Of a stretch of 42,399 nt of DNA, positions 27,647-35,756 are shown piece after piece (the first letter of the stretch is position 1; each line of letters begins with the position of its first letter). The position numbers and the translations under genes are program-made. The notes under the pieces were generated by a model, which saw only the letters and a program-made list of their open reading frames with translations, searched no databases and had not been told where the DNA came from. This stretch comes from Candidatus Dadabacteria bacterium (GTDB lineage: Bacteria > Desulfobacterota_D > UBA1144 > Nemesobacterales > JADFKM01): assembly GCA_022564935.1 (NCBI GenBank), contig JADFKM010000010.1, positions 1-42,399 of the forward strand, read 5' to 3'.

Positions 27647-29161
27647 TTAATCCTCTTCCCTCCTTCGCAGCATGGAGCGAAGCCCTATGCCTAGAAGCGG
27701 GATTAATACTACGAGCGCATTAGCCGCCGCTGTGCCTGCTGTTGCCGTTGAGGCTATGGCGCATCCGCCGCCGCCGCCCCCCGGGTCGGCTATGCAAAGT
27801 TCTAGCGCGCATACCTGGCCCGCTGCGCAGTCCGCATCAACGGTACACTCAGGAGGCGCCGCAACACAATCTCCCGCCTCGCATACCTCGCCCTCTGCGC
27901 AGTCTGCATCAACTGCACACTCGGGCGCCGCAACACAATCTCCCGCATCGCACACCGCGCCCTCTCCGGAGTCTGCGTCAACGGTACAGGGGGGAGGCGC
28001 GGGTATCGTCCTCGGCCCGTCTGCGTACATCCATGTGCCGGTGGCATAGTTTTCGCCCAGCTCGCCCTGAACTTCAAAAAAAGCCGCCATCGCCATCTCG
28101 TTCTCAAGCCCGTCATAGCCGGTCACGGCTATCTTCACAAAGCCCCTATCGAAAGTGTTGCCCGGACAAAGCCGGGTGGGCGGGAAGGAAATAGATGTTT
28201 GATATTCAGGCAATTGTTCGTTCAGCCCTATCGTAATGAAGCAGTCCTGAGGGACGGGGGAGCATGAAACCGGGTTCTCAAATTCATCGAATATAAGCGG
28301 CGTCCATAGAACGCTCGCATTGGGCAGCGCCTTATATCCCAAAGCGCCGCTGTAGTCGTCCCTGAACGATATGCTCGAGATATCGATCAGGTCGAAGTCG
28401 CTTCTATCATGATCATTGTCCTCGAGGTGCTCGGTAAACTGGAGGTACAGGAACTCAGGCTGTAGCAGTATAAAGCCGGTGTTCACACCGTCGAGAACCG
28501 TGCCGTTGGGGACTATGTTCCCCGTGGAATCCACCGCATCCCTTCCCATCGCGTTGAGGTAATAGCCGTCATGTTCTTCGAAATCGTCGCATTTCCCATT
28601 TGTCTTTCTGCAACTAATAATGTAGGAGGTGCCTATAAGGTTCTGGTGCGCTATGGCTCTCCTGTCGAGGGGGCCGACTATCGGGGTTATGACGACAAAG
28701 CCAATCTCGTCGTCGATCTCGCCGTCGTCAATTATCGGTTGATCTTTATTGGGATCGACGGGGTCGAATGGGTCGTTCGTGAACACTCCTCTCTCATCCA
28801 GATCATAAACGTGGCTGTCGCCCGGGGTGTAGAAGTCTGTGAAATTAATCTCCTGACAGACAAGGACAACATCCGGGTCCGGGGACGTCTCAAGAGCCGA
28901 GAAAAATATCTGGACGTGCACGTTCACGGGGGTGGTGAAACTGGTATTGGTCAGTTGTATGACCGTATCCTGGTCAAGGTCCTCACCCTCAATAGTATTA
29001 GTAAAAACATCGTTGCTAAACTTGTAGATGAGCTGGCTCGATTCCCGGTTCGTTGCTCCCGTAGGGGCTATAGGCAGGGACATCGCCGGGGAAGACACAA
29101 GCCCAGCGACTATAAATACCGCTAATCCCCAAAAAACAGTTTTTAAAATCCTTATTTTCAT
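27647..29161 (-). CDS. B3: exported paralogue with Cys-rich stalk and C-terminal tail
   Basis: APTGATNRESSQL; FVVITPIVGPLDRRAIAHQNLIG; stalk DADCAEGEVCEAGDC repeats; tail [43 protein letters not shown]. Confidence 0.88.
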   Translation of the reverse strand: MKIRILKTVFWGLAVFIVAGLVSSPAMSLPIAPTGATNRESSQLIYKFSNDVFTNTIEGEDLDQDTVIQLTNTSFTTPVNVHVQIFFSALETSPDPDVVLVCQEINFTDFYTPGDSHVYDLDERGVFTNDPFDPVDPNKDQPIIDDGEIDDEIGFVVITPIVGPLDRRAIAHQNLIGTSYIISCRKTNGKCDDFEEHDGYYLNAMGRDAVDSTGNIVPNGTVLDGVNTGFILLQPEFLYLQFTEHLEDNDHDRSDFDLIDISSISFRDDYSGALGYKALPNASVLWTPLIFDEFENPVSCSPVPQDCFITIGLNEQLPEYQTSISFPPTRLCPGNTFDRGFVKIAVTGYDGLENEMAMAAFFEVQGELGENYATGTWMYADGPRTIPAPPPCTVDADSGEGAVCDAGDCVAAPECAVDADCAEGEVCEAGDCVAAPPECTVDADCAAGQVCALELCIADPGGGGGGCAIASTATAGTAAANALVVLIPLLGIGLRSMLRRREED

Positions 29162-29220
29162 AACTCATTACCTCCTTATTATCCTTGCTTATTATTATCG
29201 CTGAATTTTAAAGCCTCCGC

Positions 29221-30321
29221 TCAGCGTGCGAACATCCACGCAGCCCCGGCAAATTCGACATCTCCATTGTCCGTTTCTATCTGGGCGTAAATCCCGAGCT
29301 CGTTCTCGAGCCCTTCCAGTCCGCTCACCTCTATAAACATCCATCCAACCTCAAACTGTCTGCCGTCGGCCTCTGGACAAAGCGTGGTAAAATCGTCGTC
29401 AGTCCCCCATAGACTGGTAGGTGTGTCCTGCTCGTCACTCGTCCCCTTGATGAAGAAGCAGTTCTGAGCGATGGGTCTGCAGGACAGGGCGGTCTCGACA
29501 CTGGTGAATATGAGGGGAGTCCAAACGGCGTCTCCCGGCTCTGCCGCGTACCCGCCGAAGGGGCCGTCGTAGTTGTCCCTGAAGGATATGCTGATTATAT
29601 CGGCTTCATCATAACCCTCGATACGTGCGCCAAGACCGCCCGGGCTCTTATTGGGGTGCTCCAGATAGTTATACATCAATATCTTGGGCTGGATGAGTAC
29701 GAAGCCGCTGGTGACGCCGTCCAGCACAGTGCCGTCTGCAACCACGGCGCCCGATGGGATGCTCACTGCGTCGCGGCCCATTGCGCTCACTCCAAATCCG
29801 TTATTATTATCATCGTCGAGGATATACGATTTTCCTATCATGTGCTGGTGGGCTATTGCGTTCCCGGTGCCGGGGCCGTCTATGGGGGTTACGACCATGA
29901 ACCCGGCCACGTTGTCAAGACCGGACACGACCAGCGTGGAGTTCAGGGGGTCGTTCCTGAATATTTCGTCCATCTCATAGACGTGTGTATCGTTTGGGGT
30001 GTAGAAGTCGAAGAAATTGATCTCCGTGCAGTCGGTTTCACTCAGCACATCGCCTTCACTGCTGGATCCGATAAAAAGCAGCTGAATGTGGACATTCACA
30101 GGTGTGTCGCTTGTGTTCGTAACCTGGAGAAAAGACTCTCTCTCTTCACCCTCAAAGTCGATCTCGTTCCAGTACAGAACGAGCTGGCTCGACTTCTCCG
30201 TTGTCTTGCCTATGGGCACGATATGTCCCGCGGCAACTGAGACCGTCGGGGTATATATAAGCCCGAATAGAAGAGCTGCCGCAATAGCTCCTAAAACTCC
30301 GTTGATCAACTTGGTTTTCAT
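29221..30321 (-). CDS. A3: exported tail-less paralogue
   Basis: PIGKTTEKSSQLVLYWNE; FMVVTPIDGPGTGNAIAHQHMIG; MGRDAVS; ends EFAGAAWMFAR; 59-bp gap to B3. Confidence 0.87.
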   Translation of the reverse strand: MKTKLINGVLGAIAAALLFGLIYTPTVSVAAGHIVPIGKTTEKSSQLVLYWNEIDFEGEERESFLQVTNTSDTPVNVHIQLLFIGSSSEGDVLSETDCTEINFFDFYTPNDTHVYEMDEIFRNDPLNSTLVVSGLDNVAGFMVVTPIDGPGTGNAIAHQHMIGKSYILDDDNNNGFGVSAMGRDAVSIPSGAVVADGTVLDGVTSGFVLIQPKILMYNYLEHPNKSPGGLGARIEGYDEADIISISFRDNYDGPFGGYAAEPGDAVWTPLIFTSVETALSCRPIAQNCFFIKGTSDEQDTPTSLWGTDDDFTTLCPEADGRQFEVGWMFIEVSGLEGLENELGIYAQIETDNGDVEFAGAAWMFAR

Positions 30322-30481
30322 AAATCCCGTCCTCCTTGTGTATTAATTTTCCCTTAAAATATTTTCCCATCCGCCCCTTTTCAGTTTATCAATACCGCTA
30401 CTCTACCCCGCCGCGCTTAAGGCGACGACGTGAATCGCATCTGAAACCTGGATATTGCTTGCTGAAACCACCCTCTATGCA

Positions 30482-30510
30482 ATTTAATCACAAATCAAAT
30501 ACTATGTCAA
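30482..30510 (-). promoter_or_regulatory. candidate promoter upstream of A3-B3
   Basis: Minus strand TTGACATAGTATTTGATTTGTGATTAAAT (TTGACA-N17-TTAAAT). Confidence 0.6.
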
Positions 30511-30647
30511 GGGGAAATTAATACACAAGGAGGACGGGCTGTTAATCCGTATCTCCCATGCGACTTGCCTATTGCCTGAAGCCGAATATTCGGTTAGCTT
30601 TCTCACTCAACGTCACGGATATATCACTCTAGGGAAGGTTAAGAAGG

Positions 30648-31472
30648 ATGAAAAGGCTTATCGTAATTGCGGCAATCGTAGTCCTGAGCGTTATGGGATG
30701 CAGCAGGGAGGAGAAGACGGAAAAGGCCGAAGCCAAGAAGGCTCCACCCCCAAAACATGCCGCCGTAAAAGAGAAGACGAGCTACGAAATACCCGAGGAG
30801 GACAAAACCCTCATCGCACGCATCAACGGAGCGCCTATATATAAGGAGGATCTGGGGGGAGAGAGACTCGGAAAATTGATTAACATGGAGATCCTCTATA
30901 TCGAGGGGCTGAGGCGGGGCATCGACAAGTCGCCGAAGGTCAAGGACCTGCCCGAAGATAGAAAGAAGATGAAGATCATAGATACATTAAAGAGCGACCT
31001 CATGCGCACAATGCCCAAGCCCAGGGACGTAACCAAAGAAGAGGCGATGAAATACTACAATGAGAACGAGGCAAAATACACGAATGTCATCGCCAAGCAG
31101 ATTATCGTCTCGGATAAAACCCTGGCCGAAGAGATACGCAAAAAGGCGGATGCCGGAGGGGATCTTGACAACATAGCGGCCGAATACGCAAAGGCCGGAA
31201 AGGAGCTCACCGTGAACCCGAAGAAGGTAAGGAAGAAAGAGGAGAGCATTTTCGCGAAATTGGAAGTCGGCGCCGTAAGCCCCGTTCGGGAAAAAGGGGA
31301 GCAGTTTGAAATCCTGCAGATATCAGAGCTGCGAAAAAAGCCTTTCAAACAAGCCTATAAGGCTATAACACGCAACATAACAGGAAAGAAAAATCGGGCG
31401 GCCGCAAAAAAAATGCTCGACCGGTTCGTGGAAGAAAACAATATCAGCATCGAGATAATCGAAGAGGAATAA
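30648..31472 (+). CDS. SurA/PpiC-like lipoprotein foldase, paralogue 2
   Basis: Lipobox VVLSVMGCSREEK; co-linear with the 23308..24132 protein over its full length. Confidence 0.75.
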   Translation: MKRLIVIAAIVVLSVMGCSREEKTEKAEAKKAPPPKHAAVKEKTSYEIPEEDKTLIARINGAPIYKEDLGGERLGKLINMEILYIEGLRRGIDKSPKVKDLPEDRKKMKIIDTLKSDLMRTMPKPRDVTKEEAMKYYNENEAKYTNVIAKQIIVSDKTLAEEIRKKADAGGDLDNIAAEYAKAGKELTVNPKKVRKKEESIFAKLEVGAVSPVREKGEQFEILQISELRKKPFKQAYKAITRNITGKKNRAAAKKMLDRFVEENNISIEIIEEE

Positions 31473-31573
31473 TTTTTTTCCGCAAACTTGATGTGACTCA
31501 CACCCAGAAATCACAAAAAAAACCGGAGCGCCCTTTGTGGGACGCCCCGGCTTCGTTTTCATATCGGAGGGGG
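31470..31573. repeat. about 104-bp direct repeat, copy 2 (includes terminator T6)
   Basis: Near-identical to 27505..27609; begins at the TAA stop codon of the second SurA-like gene. Confidence 0.92.
31523..31550 (-). terminator. intrinsic terminator (copy T6), between convergent genes
   Basis: aaaaaaaa-ccggagcgccctttgtgggacgccccgg; 3' of the minus-strand glycine-zipper gene and of the plus-strand SurA-like gene. Confidence 0.78.
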
Positions 31574-31619
31574 TAGCGGCCCGCCCGCTAACCCAAATTA
31601 TAAATTAGAAGATATACCT

Positions 31620-32081
31620 TTAATATTCGTAGCTCGGAGTCGTCTTGTCCGACTCGCAGACCTCCGTAACCTCGTCCTTCATAAGCTGCCCGTCCTGCCA
31701 CACCCTTTCCCTTACTTTGTGGCATCTGGTCTGCGCGTTGTAGCCAACGGGGGTGGCCTCCACTCTCTGGAACCCGTCCTGGCTCTCGTATGCGACCGGC
31801 CTTCCCTCTGCGGCGGCCTGCCTTGCTGCCCTCTTCGAAACCTCGGTCACCGTGCCGCCTAGAGTGCCCCCTATAAGACCCCCTATCATGGCGCCCCTCC
31901 AGCGGTTGTCTTTGTCGATAAGGGCTCCTACAAGCGCACCCAGACCCGCGCCGATCCCGGCTCCCTGCACGGTGGGGTCTTGGGCGGTGACGCATGAATT
32001 AAGCATTGCCGCGCCCGGAACGACGGCAAAAACCATCAACAGACTCAGAGCAGATGATCTCAGCTTCTTTCTCATTCTCAA
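31620..32081 (-). CDS. glycine-zipper (SlyB-like) lipoprotein
   Basis: GAAMLNSCVTAQD lipobox-like; GAGIGAGLGALVGALIDKDNRWRGAMIGGLIGGTLGGTV. Confidence 0.8.
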   Translation of the reverse strand: MRMRKKLRSSALSLLMVFAVVPGAAMLNSCVTAQDPTVQGAGIGAGLGALVGALIDKDNRWRGAMIGGLIGGTLGGTVTEVSKRAARQAAAEGRPVAYESQDGFQRVEATPVGYNAQTRCHKVRERVWQDGQLMKDEVTEVCESDKTTPSYEY

Positions 32082-32306
32082 ATAACCTCCGTCAGTTTGA
32101 TTCCCTCTTTAAAAATTACAACATGTATCCTATTTTACAAACAAAATCCTCCCCCCAATACATTAAACACACATTTCGCCCCTATGGTTTCAACAAACCG
32201 TCACAAACGGCATGAGAATTTCTGCCTTGGAGATAAGATCTTACAGCCCTCCACGCTACGCTTCCAAAACAACATATATTATAATGTATGGGAGTTCGGA
32301 GGCTCT

Positions 32307-32699
32307 ATGAACGACAGGGCAGTGATCCTCGTTATGAAAGACTGGAGAGAAAGGGCTTTCTTAAGGGCCGAGCTCATTGAGAGGGGTATCAATACCCTCG
32401 CGGTGGAGACGCTGGTCTACGCCCTCGAGTGGCCCCTAGGTCCCCATGTGGACCCCGGCACAGTCGCTTCGCTCGTAATCTATGACTGTAAAGACCAGGA
32501 AAACCCCGCAAAAGACTGCCGAAGTTTAATGGAGCTGTCGAGAACCGTCCCCGTTCTGCTGCTCGTACCTTCAGGCACAAAACCCCCCGGCGATACCTTC
32601 GCGAGCGGTTTTAAGCACGCAATCAAGAGGCCGGCTTCAATAGGCGCGGTTGCCGACAGGGCTCAAACAATACTGGAAGGGGGGCCTAAATTTGATTAG
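32307..32699 (+). CDS. small hypothetical protein
   Basis: ATG at 32307; MNDRAVILVMKDWRERAFLRAELIERGIN...; no family recognised. Confidence 0.55.
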   Translation: MNDRAVILVMKDWRERAFLRAELIERGINTLAVETLVYALEWPLGPHVDPGTVASLVIYDCKDQENPAKDCRSLMELSRTVPVLLLVPSGTKPPGDTFASGFKHAIKRPASIGAVADRAQTILEGGPKFD

Positions 32700-32786
32700 T
32701 TAAAAATATTGAGCGATAATTATATAAGCCCGGGAAATATACACGGGAATCACACAACAGTAACAATACAAAGTGAATAAATAACT

Positions 32787-35756
32787 TTGAGCAGGATCGC
32801 ATCTTTAATGAAAAGAAAAGGACTCTTCATTTTATTGCTTGTGCCTCTGATACTGGTAGCGTTCTACCCTCCCGCATCCAGAGAGCAAATCCACTATTCG
32901 GAGGCAATATACGACAGCATCCTAACTACGGTCATACGCTATACGAAGCGCAACTACCTCGACCCTTCGTCAATAGACCCGGTCAAGATGCTCGCCGCAG
33001 GGCTGGGGCGGCTGGAAAAAGAGATCGATGAGGTGCTGGTAGAGTTCCCCTACGGAGAGGACGGCCCGTCGTTCATCGCACAAGTGATGGATGAGCGAAA
33101 GGTATTCCACCACAGCAGCGTAGTCGACATGGAGACAATGGCCGACAAGATGGAAGAGGTTTTTCAGTTCGTCTTCCCCAGGGTTGACGGGGAGAAGTAT
33201 AAGCCCCACGAGGTGGAGTACGCCGTTGTGGACACGATGCTCAAGTCCCTCGACCCTCATTCGGGCATAATCACTCCCAAAGTCTATAAGGAATTCATGG
33301 TCGAGACCGAAGGCAGCTTCGGAGGGCTCGGCATCGTGATCGGCATCAGGGACGGCCAGCTCACCGTCATTGCTCCGATTGAAGGGACGCCCGCATACAG
33401 GGTGGGCATCAAACCCAAGGACAAGATAGTGCAAATAGAGGACGAGTCTACAATAAATATGTCCCTTATCGAAGCGGTAAGCAAGCTGAGGGGGCCCAAG
33501 GGCACCGCCGTGAATATAAACGTCATGCGGGATGCGTTCACAGACTCTAAGCTGTTCACGATCATAAGGGATACGATCAAGATCGAGAGCGTGGAGGCTT
33601 TTGACCTCGGTGGCGGCATCGGCTATTTGCGAATCAGGGATTTTCAAAAAAACACCCTCAGCAGTCTCAAAGAGCACCTGGGCAGACTGAAGAGCGGAGG
33701 GAGACTGGAGGGACTCATTCTAGACTTCAGGGGGAACCCCGGCGGGCTGCTCAACCAGGCGCAGAAAATAGCCGACCTGTTCCTCGAGAGCGGAGTTATA
33801 GTTACTACCCGCATCGGCTCCTCCGACAAGAACTACAAGGCAAAGCCCTCAAGGGGGGACTTCAAAGGAAAACTGGCCGTGCTTGTGGACTCAGGAAGCG
33901 CCAGCGCATCGGAGATCGTCGCAGGGGCGCTAAAGAACAATGACAGGGCCATAGTGATCGGAGAGAGGACGTTCGGTAAAAGCTCTGTTCAGCAGATTTT
34001 CGACCTCGACGACGGCTCGGCCCTGAAGCTGACGATAGCAAAATATCTCACCCCCGGAGAGAAATCCATTCACGACGTGGGAATAACCCCCGACATCCTG
34101 GTCATTCCCGTAACGGTAGGCAAAGAATTTGTGCGTTTCAAACCGCTTTCGGCCTATATAAAGGATAAGAAGCTTGAGGGGAAAAACCTAACCCTCGAGG
34201 AGCCCTCTTACTCCGTTTCCTATCTCGATACATCATCCGTCACCCAGGACGATAGTGAGGAAATAACCCCAGAAGAAGCCTTGAGCACAAAGGAGAAGAG
34301 AAAGAAGATCGAGAACGACTTTTACGTCAACATAGCTAAAGAGATACTCATGTCGGTGAACGCCCGTTCAAGACAACAAACAATCCTCAAAGCCAGAAGA
34401 GAAATAAACAGGGTGGCGCTCATTGAAGAAGTCAAGATAGAAAAACAGCTTCGCTTAAGCGGTATCGATTGGTCGAAGGGCAAAACGGCCCCGGGCGTCC
34501 CCGAAATAGGCGTGACCGTACACCCATCCACCCCGAAGGGCAAAGCCGGAGAGGGCATGCCCATCACTATAACCATCAAAAACACCGGCTCCGTACCCCT
34601 GTATAGACTCACCGGATTTACCAAAACGGACAACCCGATTTTTAATGGGAAGGAATTCGTATTCGGCAAGGTCGAGCCGGGACAGACTAAGAGCTGGAAG
34701 ATCAAGGTGAAAATTCCAAAGACGACCCTCACGCACCAGGACGAAATCACACTCCGCTTCAGAGACGACCACAACCACACCATCCCCGATTACAAGTTCA
34801 ACGTCGAGGTCCAGGAGCTGCCCCGCCCGTCATTCGCGTTCAACTACGAAATTATAGACGACGGCAGGTACGGCACAAACGGCAACGGCGACGGTATTCC
34901 CGAGCCGGGAGAGACCGTAGGGGTGCTCCTGAAGCTGAAGAACTCAGGCCCGGGCGTTTCACAGAAATGCGTCGTCACGCTGAAAAACCTGTCCGGGGAC
35001 AAGGTATTCCTCGAAAAGGGGAGGTTCCAGTTCGATAACTTCATGCCCGGCGAGCTCAAAGAGGCTCCTCTGCTTTTTACACTCCGCAAAGACATCCCAG
35101 AGATCGAGCTCCAGCTGGTCATTTTTGACGACGTGCTCAGGAAGGGGGTGGTAGAGAAGATCAAGATCCCCAGACACGCCGAAGATACTACACTGAAAGC
35201 TACTTCTACCTACGCTTTGGTCTTAATGAACATGACGCCCGTCAGGGGCGGGAGCTTCACCGAGGCCTCCCTGGTAGGGTACCTGCAAAAGGGCGCTGTT
35301 ACCGAAACCTCCGGCCGGACCAGGAACTGGGTCAAGGTCGTCTTGGATGAGGACTCCTTCGGCTGGGTCAAGTCCGATAGCATCTCTTTTCTCGCAATGA
35401 GCAGCACCGGTAACAGCCACATTAAACACGGCGGCTTCGAAGAGGTGCTTTCCTCCCCGCCCACAATCACGCTGAAGAGCTACTCGCTCTCGACTCCTTC
35501 TGGGGAAATAAACGTAAGAGGTATCGTTGAAGACCCCGACGGCGTGGGCCTTATCTCCATATTTGTCGGCGAGGACAAGGTCAAGCTCCTGCCTTCTTCG
35601 AAGGACCGCGTCCCCTTCTCTACAAACGTGAAACTCAAAGAAGGGATCAACTATATCACCGTTTTCGCAAAAGACTCCTACGGTCTTACCAGCAAAAAGA
35701 GCATTATGGTAAGGAGATTGGATTCACAGCGGGAAGACGTGATAACGTCCGAGTGA
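32787..35756 (+). CDS. S41 family C-terminal processing-type peptidase with PDZ domain and C-terminal Ig/SH3-like extension
   Basis: PDZ GGLGIVIGIRDGQLTVIAPIEGTPAYRVGIKPKDKIVQI; catalytic VLVDSGSASASEIVAGALKN and GERTFGKSSVQ; TTG start or ATG at 32808. Confidence 0.9.
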   Translation: MSRIASLMKRKGLFILLLVPLILVAFYPPASREQIHYSEAIYDSILTTVIRYTKRNYLDPSSIDPVKMLAAGLGRLEKEIDEVLVEFPYGEDGPSFIAQVMDERKVFHHSSVVDMETMADKMEEVFQFVFPRVDGEKYKPHEVEYAVVDTMLKSLDPHSGIITPKVYKEFMVETEGSFGGLGIVIGIRDGQLTVIAPIEGTPAYRVGIKPKDKIVQIEDESTINMSLIEAVSKLRGPKGTAVNINVMRDAFTDSKLFTIIRDTIKIESVEAFDLGGGIGYLRIRDFQKNTLSSLKEHLGRLKSGGRLEGLILDFRGNPGGLLNQAQKIADLFLESGVIVTTRIGSSDKNYKAKPSRGDFKGKLAVLVDSGSASASEIVAGALKNNDRAIVIGERTFGKSSVQQIFDLDDGSALKLTIAKYLTPGEKSIHDVGITPDILVIPVTVGKEFVRFKPLSAYIKDKKLEGKNLTLEEPSYSVSYLDTSSVTQDDSEEITPEEALSTKEKRKKIENDFYVNIAKEILMSVNARSRQQTILKARREINRVALIEEVKIEKQLRLSGIDWSKGKTAPGVPEIGVTVHPSTPKGKAGEGMPITITIKNTGSVPLYRLTGFTKTDNPIFNGKEFVFGKVEPGQTKSWKIKVKIPKTTLTHQDEITLRFRDDHNHTIPDYKFNVEVQELPRPSFAFNYEIIDDGRYGTNGNGDGIPEPGETVGVLLKLKNSGPGVSQKCVVTLKNLSGDKVFLEKGRFQFDNFMPGELKEAPLLFTLRKDIPEIELQLVIFDDVLRKGVVEKIKIPRHAEDTTLKATSTYALVLMNMTPVRGGSFTEASLVGYLQKGAVTETSGRTRNWVKVVLDEDSFGWVKSDSISFLAMSSTGNSHIKHGGFEEVLSSPPTITLKSYSLSTPSGEINVRGIVEDPDGVGLISIFVGEDKVKLLPSSKDRVPFSTNVKLKEGINYITVFAKDSYGLTSKKSIMVRRLDSQREDVITSE

